Of a stretch of DNA of 64,000 bases, positions 18,076-30,797 are shown piece after piece. The position numbers and the translations under genes were made by a program. The notes beneath the pieces are model-generated. The model made no database searches, was not told where the DNA came from, and worked only from the letters and a program-made list of their open reading frames with translations. This stretch comes from Hermatobates lingyangjiaoensis (Eukaryota > Arthropoda > Insecta > Hemiptera > Hermatobatidae): assembly GCA_026182355.1 (NCBI GenBank), contig JAPFBL010000008.1, forward strand, positions 2,109,501 to 2,173,500, read 5' to 3'. Every line of letters begins with the position of its first letter. The stretch's first letter is position 1.

Positions 18076-21000
18076 TTGAATTACCTACCTAAATAATATA
18101 TTTCTCAAGCTAAAGGTAATGGCTAAAGCGTCATTGATAGCTCTACTTCATGTCTAATTACTTAGAGTTTGTATTGGTAAAAAGGTTACCATGCCTGACC
18201 TCAAATTTGGCCTTAAAAAGTTTAGTAAAGAATTGAAACAATTATGAAAATATAAAGGAAAAGCAGCAATTATTAATTAAAAGAAAATCTTCCAATGCTA
18301 AGAATAAAATTTTAAAAAAACAAATTTCACTTAAAGTTAATGAAAAAAATTAGGCGTTATAACGTGTGACGTATGACCACTTCAACTAATGTGTATTCTT
18401 GGCTCATGAAGGGAACTAGTCGAAAAATTAATTCTATGGTATATTTGCTGAAATATTTATTGCTATCTGTGTTTAACTGCACGAATTTAATCTGAGCTAT
18501 TTAAAAATTCGTTTATACTTTTCCATAACATTTTGTTATTTTATTTACCCCGACAATTTCCTTGTGATCCACAGTAAGTTGGTGTAAAGAGGTAACTACA
18601 AAAACCTGACGATACTATTTTAATCGTGTACATGGATTTCTACCTTCTAAATAGCTCAATATTGGTAACGTATTTTTGCACCATTACAGAGGTACTTCCT
18701 CTGTGTGGCTGTGATAGCAAAGAAATGGTTTTAAATGTCTGATGCTATAGGAAACCCATTTATTGGCATGTGTTTTTGTGTCGCAGTGGGATAGAATTCA
18801 GCAAAGTGATTGTGGAATGAGTGCGGACAGTGCACTTCTTGTGCCATTCTGCACAATCCAAGAGCAAGCTGAAAGTGACATGTATAAAGCAGCAGAAAAG
18901 CTTATTATTTATAAAGTTGCAATGATATTACATGATTCCTGATGTTTGGCTAGTCAGAGGCAGTCTGGTAACACTCCTCTGGGAGGCGGAGCAGCTCTCA
19001 TGGAGAGCCTAGCGCACATTCTGGAAATGTGCGCAAAATATGCAAAAGTGAGGTACGCATAAGAGATGGCGTGATAAGAGATGACAGGAAAGTTCAAAGC
19101 CGACACATTCTGCAATGCTCTGACAAAGCACCGCATAGAGGTCTTTTCCTTCATCTATAAGATCTGAAGAATAAAGAGGACACTTTGAGTGCGCTTTGAA
19201 GAGATGTTTATGTTTTTTTTTAGGGCAAAGTGTTTGCTGTGTTTATTTTGAATTATGCAAGGTCTGGAAGAAGTTACCAGAATAAATATTTGTTTTTAGC
19301 TTATATTATTTATTTGTGTGACCTAGAGTCATGAAAGGTCGACTCCACGTGGTCTCCACGAAGCTCACCTCCACTTCGAGCGTACCTCGGAGGTTTTTGT
19401 TTGCCTTCAAAAGGCATCATTCTGTTCTGTTAGTATTTGCAATATGGCTGACAATCTGGGCGCCCAATATAATACCTAAACAGCTTCGGTGACACTCACA
19501 AACATAACACACAACAATGTTATCAGTATAGGATATAGAATTCCTGAATGAATAAAAATAAGTGACCGAGTATGATATTAAATAATTTATTTAGGAAAAC
19601 GAAGCATAGTTAAAGTTTTGTAGAATGAAGTTGTATAAAGGCAAGTAGGTCTATAAACAATATAGGCGTGTGCAGGGGAGGCTTAACAATGTAGAAAACT
19701 CAGACAGACACAGAGCAAGGGTCAATTAAACAGAGAACAAACAGCGCGGTAACAAGTTGAGACCAACTTACTTGGCCACCATGTGAACTGTTCCACAAAC
19801 TAACCATTTCAACTTGATCTCCTTTGTTCAAGCCTGCCTCACACCCTCAAATCACCTGCTAATATGTGCCCTCTCTGGGCTCAAACAGCTTCAACTTGAC
19901 CTGATTAGTCTCTACTTCAAACCAGATATATGCATTCCTCTCAAGGGCAAACAATTTCCAGCAATCAATTCCAGAAGTCAAAGAGAATTAAAACCACAAA
20001 AAAAAAACATGTAAAATTGCTTACCAGAGCTCAACTGCATCCTCTACGCAAATATTTAACCTACATAAGCATAGAAAGTGCCAAAGCCTACTCTCTGAAC
20101 ACAGCAATGTCAAATGTCACGTCAACTTTATTAAATAACAAAGTATAGTAAACAAAGTCACAGCATAATGTAAGTTATTTGTTTGAATCATAAAAAGCTG
20201 TTTTTTACTCAATCACTAAGTAGAATTAGTGGAAAATATAAAGGTATGAAGGTATTGTGTAAGATACACAATTTTTTTAGACTGCTTAATATAAAAACCG
20301 TTTTTTAAGGTCATTACTGATTTGCCAAAATATGTATTTGTTATACGTCTCCTTTGCCATAAAACTGCAGCACTTCAACGTTATTTTATGGTTGTGTGTG
20401 TTTGTGTGTGTATGAGTTTTAGCGTTCGCATGTGTGTGAGAGAGATAGAGTGTCAGTGAGAGAGAGGTAGAGTGATAGAGTAATATATTTCTATATTTCA
20501 AAAACCAGATGTACATTATCATCAAAACTAAATTCATGTTTCATATAGTTCTGTGACACTACGACAAGTTTAGTACCAATATTTAACTATTTTAGGAAGT
20601 ATTTTTTTCCGAATAAACATTTCTTATTATTGATTTATTACAAATCAAAAGTACAAGATTTTGACTAAAATCACTGTTGCTCTGTTTCTATATTTACCAT
20701 TTAATATTCATTTCTTACAAATAAAAAGAAATGTCTTTCTGAATAAAACTTTTGCAAATTGCTCTTAAGATATGATAAACCTTATTTTTGATAGCTCTGA
20801 CTAATTTAATACAGATATCAGAAACCATTTGATTTATTACAGAAGCCAGTAAATATTTCAGCAAACATACCATGGTATTCATTTTTCCACCAACTCCTCA
20901 GATGAGAAAAGAGTTAACATTAGTTAATGTGTTTTCTACACTGATATACAATATAAAAATCTGAGTTTTTCATTAACTTTATAGTAATTTGTAATTTTAA

Positions 21001-21923
21001 AGTTTTATTTTTAATTTTTTTGGATACTATCTTAAGACCGATTTCTAGTCATCTTAATAACTATGGAAAATAAAGTCATGAGGGACCATAAGCAATAGTG
21101 GCATTGCTTTTGTAAGAATATCATCACTAAATTTGTTTTTAACCATCCAAGTTTTTAGTTTTCTTTGTTATTATCATTTTTAAAAATGCGTTAAAAACTG
21201 CAAAAAACAATTTGAAGTAATGGTCAGAAAACAAAGAAATCCTTGAGTTATTAGCAAAAATATTTGTGTTGTAAAACATTTGTAGAACAATTTGTTAGTA
21301 TCAGATCGTAAGAAACTTTATTAAATGTTTTATCTGTAAAGAGACAGACTGTTAAATAATCACAAGAATAGTAAAATAATGTAACTTTAGTCTCAAAAAA
21401 AAATCCTATTTATTAACCATATATTTCAGGAAGCTGTTTACAACTTTCATAATTCACAGATAATTTATATATTTGATAAAAACAACTAGGTCAGGCTTAA
21501 CTTTACTTGAATAGACGAAAAACAACACTGCTAGGACTTTAATTCATTTTCTTCATGTACTAAAAACTGATTTGTTGTAAAAAGTTGGTAAATGTGATGT
21601 AAAAAGGGTAATAATTTGTTTGAATTAAATACAAATTGTAAATGATTTGTATATTGTGAACTTGTAATCTTAAAATATTTTTAAAAATATGTTGCCTTCT
21701 TTATATCACCAATGTTGTTCTTAAATAATGTGTTTGTAGGACTCAGTTCTTAGATTTATATTTTCTGATATAGAGTTTCTTAAATTGGAGTGTGTTAATA
21801 TATTAGTTTGAAGTGTTTATTTTTTAGAGTATGCGTAACATGTGTGGTGCAGTCACCCAATCTCTAAGAATGTTAGCAACTTCTGCTCCACTCACAGATA
21901 TCTGTTTATCAATACAGCTGATT
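18076..21923. other. No supported gene
   Basis: Long AT-rich stretch. The patches 18950-19170 and 19320-19480 are richer in G and C. The latter contains CTGGGCGCCCAATATAATA, which resembles a retroviral-type primer-binding region, but no LTR pair was found. Degenerate GT and GA runs lie at about 20390-20475. Reading frames are short and show no family features. Confidence 0.45.
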
Positions 21924-22196
21924 GGGGCCAGGGTAGCCCAGCCACTTACATGTTCTTATCTGGACTTCCAGATCTGGGATGTGATACTCAGTCTGGCACT
22001 CGATTCATTCAAGCAGAAGCTGAAAAAAATCTGAGCACGTTGTCCTTCTGAAGCCATCAGTCCTGAGGAGTCTGTACGATCTTAGTTACAACGTTAAAGA
22101 TCCTTACTCTAAATACATATCAATATAGCAAAATTTAAAACCCTCAATATAGAATTATGTTCAACTCATTATGTGATGTCACAAACAACCAGGCAA
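21924..22196 (+). mobile_element. SINE copy, decayed
   Basis: The head contains GGGCCAGGGTAGCCCAG. The body contains GGCACTCGATTCATTCA, AATCTGAGCACGTTGTCC, GTCTGTACGAT and AAAGATCCTTACTCTAAATA, matching the order of the copy at 22351. The B box is no longer recognisable. Confidence 0.65.
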
Positions 22197-22350
22197 TACA
22201 TTCAGACAAATTGAAAGAAACTTTACTAAGTCATTAAATCAGTTAAAAATTGTTGCCATTTAAACATTAACTCCTTCACCTTATGCCTAAAATAGACCAG
22301 TTATTTTTCATAGATTATTACAGTAATGTAATAATCATTGCTATGAACAG

Positions 22351-22669
22351 GGGTCAGGTTAGATCAATGGTTAACGTACTCGCCTCTGAACGGATAGGTT
22401 CGATCCCCACCTGGCCCTCGATTTATTCATGCGGGAGGTAAATAAATCTGAGCACGTCGTCCCTTGGAAAAGGACGTTAAACCGTCGGTCCCGAGCCTGT
22501 ACGATGTCAGGTACTCGTTAAAGATCCCTACTCTAAATACACTTGAGTTAGGCAAAATTTAGTACTCCCACTGTAGAATCAATCCTCATTGCGTGGTATC
22601 ACAAAAAGCCAATGCTCGGTGTACGTGTGTTCCCTTGTGGAACTGCCACTGCAACCTAACCTAACCTAT
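22351..22669 (+). mobile_element. tRNA-derived SINE, longest copy
   Basis: The A-box region reads AGATCAATGGTTAACG and the B box GGTTCGATCCC is at 22398-22408. The conserved body includes GACGTTAAACCGTCGGTCCC, TGTCAGGTACTCG and AATACACTTGAGTTAGGC. It ends in a CCTAACCTAACC tail. At about 319 bp it is the best reference copy in the window. It is transcribed by RNA polymerase III if active and depends on another element's RT to move. Confidence 0.85.
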
Positions 22670-23651
22670 TACTAGAAACATCATTTAACCTTGTGATTCC
22701 TCTTAAAAACACAACCATTATTAACTACTTTTCCTTACTTTCCCAAAGGACCTAAATTCTTATTTTTCAAAACGTAGCTGTACTGTAACAAATACTGTAA
22801 ATTACAAAAATTCAAATAGTTTATTTGAATACAATACAATCTTCACCAATACAAAAATTATATGTCTTTTTCAATATTTAGCCTTTCTCTATAAGACAAA
22901 TTCTGGCTCGTTTAAGATTCGACACCGGAAAAGAGTTGTAAGAAAAACATTGCATCACAGGTGAGAGTTACAATGGATGTGCAGCTAAAATACACAGCGT
23001 TAGGCTAGTGAATGAAAAGTGCCAACACTGCACAAAGGAGGCCACACTGACCCTAGGTCTCTGGCCAGTCGAAAAATAAACAACTATATTCGAAAGAGAA
23101 CAGAAAAAGAATAAAGCGCACAAAGAATTAATTGAAATATGCAAATGTAAAAAAAATGAATAAAAGAAAAAGAATAATATCAGTATATATTTGTTACGCC
23201 TCGTCAATTAGTGGAGTATTTCAATAAAACATAACCTCTTTGATAAAAAGTTGTATTTTTTTAATTTAATAGCGAAGAAAAAAGCTGTGCTGTAAACAAT
23301 GACAAATACAAAAACAAACGAGTTGTTAGTATGGTAAAAAGGCATGTTATATGAATAACAATTTAAATGGGTAATTCAAATGCACAATTTAACTGAAATA
23401 ATAATACATGAAAAAACATCTTTACAGTTTTTTAACCTAACTGTGCAGAGTTAGGAATAGCAGCATTCATTAGATATAATACATTCTGTTACAAAATCGT
23501 GCTACTGGAATGTTTGCTTAAAGATCATTACATTCTAATGAAATGCCAGTGAAGATGCACATTGAATGTAAAACTAGTACGATTTTTAAGATGACAAGGA
23601 TAGATCACATTATATTTTCACTAGCGCAGTATCATCAATTTCTCAATATAT
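22670..23651. other. No gene seen
   Basis: AT-rich sequence with A and T runs. Frames here are low-complexity (Phe- or Lys-rich). Confidence 0.5.
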
Positions 23652-23714
23652 ATAACAGACACTTTTTCTTTTTCTCGGAGTTTGGTCAGGGTAAATATAT
23701 GGAATCACCTTTTT

Positions 23715-23752
23715 GCCAACGTTTCGTCTTTATTTCAAGACATCCTCAGGGC
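23715..23752 (-). ncRNA. Hammerhead ribozyme, family E (left arm)
   Basis: On the minus strand: GCC, CTGAGGA (23743-23749), stem II GTCTT with loop GAAATA and AAGAC (perfect five pairs), GAA, palindromic ACGT (23719-23722), U17, and GGC pairing with GCC. Complete core. Confidence 0.88.
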
Positions 23753-24020
23753 TATAAAATAACAAAAAACAATAAACAATGGACATTTGTCATTTCCACT
23801 CTAGAAACATCATAAACAAATTGAAAAAAGAACTCAGTGAAGGCTGGATTCTGCTACATTACAACAACCGTTAACTGTCATTACATGTGCTGTTCCACAT
23901 GTTGTTGTTGTAATGTAGCAGAACCCAGACTTCAGTGAGTTCTTTTTTCAATTTTTTTATGATGTTTCTAGAGTGGAAATGACAAATGTCCATTGTTTAT
24001 TGTTTTTTTGTTAGTTTATA

Positions 24021-24058
24021 GCCCTGAGGATGTCTTGAAATAAAGATGAAACGTTGGC
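24021..24058 (+). ncRNA. Hammerhead ribozyme, family E (right arm)
   Basis: GCC, CTGAGGA (24024-24030), GTCTT...AAGAT (one G-U pair), GAA (24048-24050), ACGT, U17 and GGC. The core is complete and the small change in stem II is tolerated. Confidence 0.85.
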
Positions 24059-24148
24059 AAAAAGGTGATTCTATATATTTACCCTGACCAAACTCCGAGA
24101 AAAAGAAAAAGTGTTTGTTAATATTTTGTGGTCAAGAAAACAGTATCA

Positions 24149-24159
24149 TATATATATAT

Positions 24160-24201
<42 letters not shown>

Positions 24202-24240
24202 AAACTGAAGTTTATCGGGACTCGGTCAGTTCTGAATTGC
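24149..24240. repeat. (TA)n tract plus family B stub
   Basis: About 25 TA units, then CAAAACTGAAGTTTATCGGG and ACTCGGTCAGTTCT (24201-24234), which is the end segment of family B in reverse orientation. Confidence 0.7.
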
Positions 24241-25765
24241 CCCGTTTTTAAGTACAGATATTAAATGTATTACAATATTAAATGAAAACTAGACGTAAAT
24301 TGGTATTTTTGTCCCTTCTTGAGATAAAATATATTTTATATACATTTTTATATTTTATATGCATTCAAATAACACTGATTATGAAGAGTATATGCATATG
24401 TAACATGTGAATAATTGTTAGAGTGTTGTGTATTACCACTGTTATATTTGTGGGATACTCTAGATAAGGAAGGGTTCGCTTAACTATGTTATCACTGTTT
24501 ATGTCAACTGCAGTTACAGGCATTTAACAAACGTCTCGATGGAGTTAGGTTTGATTTGTTCATTAGTAGGAATGTCTGGGAAAACACTTAAGAAGCGCTG
24601 TTTCATATCCCAAGGGCTTTCAGGGTCGGGTGAAATTAGTTGTGCACTGGTGACATCTGGCAGCCCAGGTGGTAGCAATGCACACTGCATCGTGTTCAGT
24701 TTTCATGTCACGCCAAAGCCTTCCCCAAACACACATCGACCCCTCATCTCACTTTCTTTACTTCAAACTTATAATCTAGTTTGTTCCAAGTATTTCTTTA
24801 CCAGGAAAACATAAAATCTCCAGGGTTTCCATAGTGATTACTCGACTTATCTATGGTGTTACCTTACTCTGTCAATAGTTGTGCTATCAGTAAAAATTTA
24901 GGACGAAAATTCATACAAAGTGGTCTTGTTCAGATTAAAGTGCTCATTGGGAAAAATATTAAAAGAATACATGTTGAAATATGAAAATATCTCACCTGCA
25001 TATTTTCATATACATGTGTATTCTTATCTAATAGTTCTTCATTCATTCATTCATTGTCTCATAATAGGTATGAAAAAAACTTATACAGATACATATATAT
25101 GTTCCTTATGTCATAAACAAATTAAAATAGTATATGTTAACATTTTTTTTATAAATAATACAAAAATGAATAACAAGTATTTTAAAATTAGGAAACTGTA
25201 CGAGATCAGTCGTATAGTGAGACTCAATCGTTTACCGATAATACTCTATTCTTAAAGTGGGAATCTTATTTAGTTATTTGTTTCTTTACATGTATACAAG
25301 GTCAATAACTGAAACTACATGAATAAACAATAGACATAATTGTAATATCAATAATGCTAAACCATGAATCACACATGTGAGTATTATAAGAATCAAACAT
25401 AATACAAATGTTCAACAGTGATTTCAATTCAGCATAATAAAAAATTACCAAAGCCTATACAAAACGTATTTGTATACAAAACGTATGTTTTGAATTATTT
25501 TTCAATCTTACATCTTCTTTCTATCTTAAAAAATAGCCTTCAATAATTTTACAATCCTTTTAGGGTGAACCTATTAACATTGATCATAGTTATATATAAG
25601 GTAATTCGTTTCCCTTTAACTCATAAGATTACAGATTGCACTTATTATATTAACAGTTGTGATACCCATGGTCTTATTAATATGAGATATCGGTGTCACA
25701 TTTATCTTCTCAATGTATTGCAACATCAATTTAATTATAATCTCTAGGAGTATTACAATATATTG
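24241..25765. other. No supported gene
   Basis: AT-rich sequence. Plus-strand frames near 24539-24814 and 24920-25255 have no recognisable domains and no codon pattern that convinces me. Confidence 0.45.
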
Positions 25766-25930
25766 TTAGGTGAGTTTTGTGATACCACACAATGAATGAT
25801 ATACATTGAGAGTCATACCTTTTACCTAACTCAAGTGTACTTACAGTACAGATCTTTAACATATACTTGACATCGGGCAGCCTCGGGACCAAAGGCTTAA
25901 CATCGGTTAATATGACATATCCAATTTTTC
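25766..25930 (-). mobile_element. SINE 3' part, decayed
   Basis: In reverse orientation it shows CCTAACTCAAGTGTACTT, GATCTTTAAC, TTGACATCGGGCAGCCTCGG and GGCTTAACATCGG, the complement of the SINE body. The tRNA-like head is missing. Confidence 0.65.
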
Positions 25931-27279
25931 TTCGTTTCGTGAAAAAAATCATATCATGGGCCAGAGTTGATAATGAACTTCGGATCCACTAGTCCAGGGA
26001 TTAGTAGGAACACCAAAGATTTCACTAATATTGACACCCTCATGATTCCCTTCTCTCTCCACATAAAAAATTAAAATTCTTATGCACAAACTGTGCATAG
26101 TTTAGCCAAACTGTGAGTGTTTATTTAAAACAAAATCACCGTTAACACAGACTGACAGTTATTTGAAAAAAAAAAGGTAGAGTAACTTAAGAATGGTGAC
26201 AATTTTTTTATTAGAAATTTTATAAATTAAGTATGATAATAATGTGAGTTTTTAAAATATTTACCGTCAGTAATAATTGAAAGCCATGGACAGTTAAATA
26301 AAAACGACTTAACTGTTTTTTTTTCATGGATGAAGTAATGTACAGAAGGATGAATATGGGTTTTGGAAATGAAAGGGGAAAAGTGAGTAAAATGTGGTTC
26401 GTCTGATGGGGTGGCTCGGCCAATTCAGTATTAATGAGGATAACGGCGCGGGGGTGGGGAGGGGGTAATTTTGAGCTGATTCAGGGAATAGTGGAGGTCC
26501 GCCACCAGATGGGGGTGCGATTTAACACCCCCCAAAACAGTCAGCTGCTTCTAATTGCCACACTGTCCCTGTATGCCTGTTGTATTATAGCTTACCTTCT
26601 GTGCTCTATCCTACAAATTATCGCCTATTTATTTCATTTTAATCTTCATTAAATTGTTATTTCTTGTATTGTTATAAACATGAAACATTAGAATTGTAAT
26701 CCAGTTGCATACATGGTCAGAATTTCTGGGCTAACATTACAGGTGGCCAGTTCTATCATTTCTGTATACAAATACATTCCTTTGTCACAATTTCTATTTT
26801 TAAATAATCAATAAATTTATTTTATATATTATGCAGTGAAATGAATATGCCGTGTCTAACGCTTCCGGATTACTAACAACTAACTACCAACACCGTAACC
26901 TCACACTTCATTGCTATCAGTGCTGTAAGCACTCATCTGATATCTTATTAAATAAGAACCATTTCTTTTAACTGTTGTTTGGTGCTGTTATGTGTAGTTC
27001 TTATTATTTCAAGGTCTTTCCTGTTATTTTGAAAAAGAAGTATTAATATTTATTACTAATACGTTCAAATATTTTGCTTGTATAACCATCTGAGCATATT
27101 ACTTCAATTACGGATAATTTTAGATAATTCAATTATCTAAAATTTTAGAAACATACGTCATATTATATTAAATTTTCTGAAACTTAAATGATTAATTTAA
27201 TTCTAGTCACTCAACATATTTCCGATATATTGACTTTAAATTTGCTATTGCTCCAAATGTGTGAATAAAGATATCCTTT
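25931..27279. other. No gene seen
   Basis: AT-rich, with a G-rich patch at about 26445-26535 that I cannot assign. Confidence 0.5.
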
Positions 27280-27623
27280 CAACAACATTAAAACCATCAG
27301 TACCCACAATGAAATTTACAATGGAAGAAGTAATCAATTTTAAATTGCCCATCTTAGAAGTCCTTGTCCCTAGATTCTATAATGAGTTACGATCTACTAT
27401 ATGAAGAAAACCGTTTAATATATTTCATTTATCAACTGTTATTTTGACCATTTTAATGAATTTTAACTCCTTAAGTGTTTTTTACACTGAATCCCACAGT
27501 TATGAAGCAACATCATTATTGACATTCTTTAAAATAGTTCACGTCCTAAATTTCCAGATCACTTAAAGGATTTAAAAATATGTTGTCTAACCTAGTAAAA
27601 TTAAACGAGTTAAATGCCAAGTA
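27280..27623 (+). pseudogene. Old PLE reverse transcriptase relic
   Basis: Translated pieces align with the RT region of the large PLE: SVPTMKFTMEE, then KLPILEVLV, then NELRST followed by a stop and RKP, and later SRPKFPDHL. In the intact copy these are LVPTIKFTMEE, NLPFLDVL, NELRFSVYRKP and VSSPEFLN. Frameshifts and stops break it. It continues after two SINE insertions as a GIY-YIG fragment at 28345. Confidence 0.75.
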
Positions 27624-27900
27624 TGGGTGCTTGGACAGCAGAGTGGCTCACGTGCTCACCTCTGTACCAGTACAACCAGTGATTTCATAGCCACTCTGGC
27701 ACTCGATTCATTTAATCGGGAGGTGAAGAATCTGAGTGGTCTTTAAATGTCTGTTCCAAGCCTCTAAGATGTCAGGTACTCCTTAAAGATCCTTCAGTCC
27801 CGCACAATTTAGGACCCCCCGTGTAGAATCTTCATTTCTAAATGACCAAGCTTTGACTTATGTGTGACCTCTCGAGGGACGGCCAGACCTAACCTAACCA
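27624..27900 (+). mobile_element. SINE copy inside old PLE
   Basis: The head is diverged (GCTTGGACAGCAGAGTGGCT). The body includes GGCACTCGATTCATTTAATC, GATGTCAGGTACTCCTTAAA and AATTTAGGACCCCCCGTGTA, and it ends GACCTAACCTAACC. It separates the RT and nuclease remnants of the surrounding PLE. Confidence 0.75.
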
Positions 27901-28040
27901 AATGTCAAATATTGCCGGGCTATCACATAATCAGTCACTTTTTAGAATTATTCGTAATTTTAATTTTTTTTTAATAATTTTAAACCAATCACATATTGGG
28001 TGATATCGTCACCCATTTTCCTGCTTTTTGTTTGATCGGT

Positions 28041-28268
28041 GATTCTACAGATTCTACATTGGGAATCCTAAATGTTGCCTAACTCAAGTACATTTCGAGT
28101 ACCTGACATCGTACAGGCTTGGGACTGACGGCTTAACGTCCTCTACGAGGGACGACGTACTCAGATTTATTCACCTCGAGGTGAATAAATCGAGAGCGAG
28201 GTGGGGATCGAACCCCCGACTACCAGCCCAGAGGCGAGTACGTTAACCACTGAGCAAACCTGGCCCCC
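28041..28268 (-). mobile_element. SINE copy inside old PLE, reverse
   Basis: Its complement has the tRNA-like head with TTTGCTCAGTGGTTAACG and B box GGTTCGATCCC (28204-28214), then the usual body to GTAGAATC. It lacks the CCTAACC tail. It is inserted in the opposite direction to the SINE at 27624. Confidence 0.8.
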
Positions 28269-28344
28269 CTAAATTTTCACTTTAATATAAGTTTCTTATG
28301 ATAGTGACATAGGTAGCGTGATAATTGAAATCTCTTCTACAGAA

Positions 28345-28450
28345 TTGCAGTTTGATGGTATTTACAATCAACCGTGTAAATGCTTGAATAAAGTGTACAT
28401 AGGTTACACTGGAATGTCATTTAAATTGCACACACGCATCGAAAAGCTTA
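28345..28450 (+). pseudogene. Old PLE GIY-YIG nuclease relic
   Basis: The frame reads FDGIYNQPCKCLNKVYIG and YTGMSFKLHTRIEK, matching AGIYKIPCKNCHKIYIG and QTGKSLKTRVK of the intact PLE. GIY and YIG and the two cysteines are kept. It is the continuation of the RT relic at 27280, displaced by two SINEs. Confidence 0.75.
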
Positions 28451-29524
28451 GAAGATGTTTATAAGGAGAAAAAAAAGTAAGGAAATAAAGTATAACTCAA
28501 TATTGAATTTCTGCATCCATCGTCGATTGGAAGAAATATGATCTTGTGGTAGCCGTGCGAGGCTCCAGCAAGTTTTAAAGCAAGTTTAAAATAAAAACGA
28601 TTGCTATCAAAAATATATCCAACGATAGTTTGTGGATGTAATGAAGAATTGCAAGACATATTTTCTTACCATTTTCACTTGATGATGAATAGTTCCTCAA
28701 AGTACAGGAATTATAATGTTTTTTTTTTCATTCTGTGTCATTCTTTATCACAGCTTTACTTGTTCAAGAAATTGAGTTTACGTTATTCTCGGAGAGAATT
28801 TAATTTGTCTACCTTTAGTAAAACAACACTAAATTAAATTGAACTCCCAGGTATTATCATAAAAATATTTTTAATTTAAACTAGTAACTGAGATAAGAAT
28901 ATTATGAGCAAGAAAGAATTTTTTTTTTATTTCACTCCGTTTTAATAACAATCCAATCTGAGGGCCTTATAATATTATATTACCTATACTAAGTGTTAAT
29001 CAGAAACTTCGCATTTTTTATTACCAAAATATTAAAGTTCGGATTTTGTTATCTTTTTAAACTAAATCTTTTATAATTTTAAATTTCATTTTAACCTATG
29101 ACTTGGCAAAACACGAAGGAAGTTCTTTAATGATTTCTATAATACATACAATAAGAAACAAAACGGAAACTATCTCAGATACCTAATTTTATATAAATGG
29201 CCTGTATTACTTTCCATAATAATGCACCTGGCTGCATATAGAATGAATGGTAGTGATTCAATATTTTTCATTAATACTTTTTCCAAGGGTTCATAAATTT
29301 GGCGCTTTGTAGATCTTATTCTACATAATAGCACAATCCCCCTCTCTCTATAGTATTTTGGCTCATATATTTCAAAGTCTTTATTAATTTTGTAAGTTTA
29401 ACTTCATATTTTACTTTATATTACTGATCTAATGTACCTTTATTTCCTATCCTTCTTCTCTAGCTTGTGTTTAGCCGTCAAGCTGTAGCTCCACACTCGT
29501 GAATACAGTAAGTCTTTACTGTCC
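28451..29524. other. No gene seen
   Basis: AT-rich sequence with T and A runs. No supported features. Confidence 0.5.
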
Positions 29525-30797
29525 TCTCAGGCCAGGGTTGCCAAGTCAGTCTTTTTCTGGCAAGAACTAGTGTTGTCCCATTGAGCCAATAAGCAAGAAT
29601 TAAGCCAATGATGGACTATTGTTGGCCAATTTTTGGCAACTTAGTTACATGGCGCACAGAAAATAACAGTAAACTCATTAGATAGTATTAAACGCACTGG
29701 TACAATTTTTCAAGATGTATTTGACTACGGTCATAAATATGAGCTCTATTGAACATGTACATGTTTAATACCGACCAAGTGGCGAGCTTTAATGTAAGCC
29801 TGGCTACTAGCCTGTCAATTGCATTTTCCTCAGAACCCAAGACAGAGATCCAGGAAACCTAAGATTTATTTATTTACTATTCGAGAACACAAGGAAAGTT
29901 AAAATTAAACTCAAAATCTTCCTTTAGTTGTCCGTTATAACGCGAATGTGGCGGTAGTGAAGTAGGGTTTTAAGATATCTTCGACTTCTCACATTCAATG
30001 TAGAGATATCCCAATTTGACATAAATTTTGCTCATAATGATGCAAGTTTCTGAAATGAGGTTGAACAGTATAAAGATTTTATTGGTTCAAATTCTTTTAA
30101 GAAAATTGGTGAATTTGCTATTTCAATGTTTATTTCACCACACCCTAACGGTTAAATTCAATGGATCATTAGCAACATGCACATATTGACATCAAAATTA
30201 AGAAGCAGTATGCAAGCAGGTATGCTGAATTCGTTAGTGACAGCAAAGGCTGATTCTGAAGGTCAGAATAAATGTTGTAAAGATTATGTGTTACCAGAGG
30301 CTGCTGTCGATGCCATGGCTTTGGGTTTGAACAAACGCCATGTTCTCTTGTAGGAGATTATTCTTACAAGAAATTTTCACTTTGGCTTTTCAAAAATATT
30401 ATTACTGCTGTAGTTATACTAATGAGATTATTTGCATCAGCTCTGTGATGAACAAAAATAAGCTTATATATTGATAAGTCCATCAATCACTAACTGTACT
30501 ACCTCAGAAATGAAAGACTAATAAATATCTCCCATTTAAATGTTTATATTATGCTTGTGAGACATTATATATTATATACTCAAGAACATTGATATTAATT
30601 TTACTTATAGTAAAGTGGAGTGCAGGCCACTCCAGATTTTTTTTAATATTTTCGTAGTTGAAGTAATTAAGTTATTTCTTTTGTTTAATTTATCCAAAGT
30701 TTTGACGGTGAATGCTTATATTTTTAGACGATTTTAGCCATTTTTGGGACACATTTAGCCAGACTGTGCATATTCATTTGGCAACATTGTCTCAGGC
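29525..30797 (+). mobile_element. hAT-type DNA transposon with 8-bp target duplication
   Basis: The element proper is 29533-30789. It begins CAGGGTTGCCAAG and ends TTGGCAACATTG, short imperfect terminal inverted repeats with the CA...TG ends of hAT elements. Immediately outside, TCTCAGGC occurs at both 29525-29532 and 30790-30797, an exact 8-bp target duplication as hAT transposases make. At 1257 bp it is internally deleted compared with full hAT elements. Only the C-terminal transposase region survives. Confidence 0.85.
30063..30353 (+). pseudogene. hAT transposase C-terminal (dimerisation) region, broken
   Basis: The frame reads FKKIGEFAISMFISPHPNG, then a stop (30153-30155), then LTSKLRSSMQAGMLNSLV, NKCCKDYVLP and a terminal stop at 30351-30353. 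The order (FA..M..SPHPN, then a K.KLR....ML..L block, then CC..Y..P) is that of the hAT C-terminal dimerisation domain. The segment that normally reads like VERxFS has decayed. Not functional. Confidence 0.8.

Larger units (their letters stand above)
23652..24120. mobile_element. PLE palindrome, family E
   Basis: Arms 23652-23868 and 23902-24120 are near-perfect inverted repeats with a spacer of about 30 bases. Each carries a complete hammerhead followed outwards by GGCAAAAAGGTGATTC, ATATATTTACCCTGACC and a GAGAAAAAGAAAAAGTGT end. No coding sequence. TA-rich sequence borders both ends, with a long (TA)n starting about 28 bases beyond the right arm. Confidence 0.8.

Noticed and set aside
19320..19480. 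Possible LTR end with CTGGGCGCCCAATATAATA
   Set aside because: No matching second LTR, polypurine tract or gag-pol coding was found.
24539..24814. Open frame of about 90 codons with a Ser/Gly-rich N-terminal part
   Set aside because: No recognisable domain, no splice sites and no supporting neighbour.
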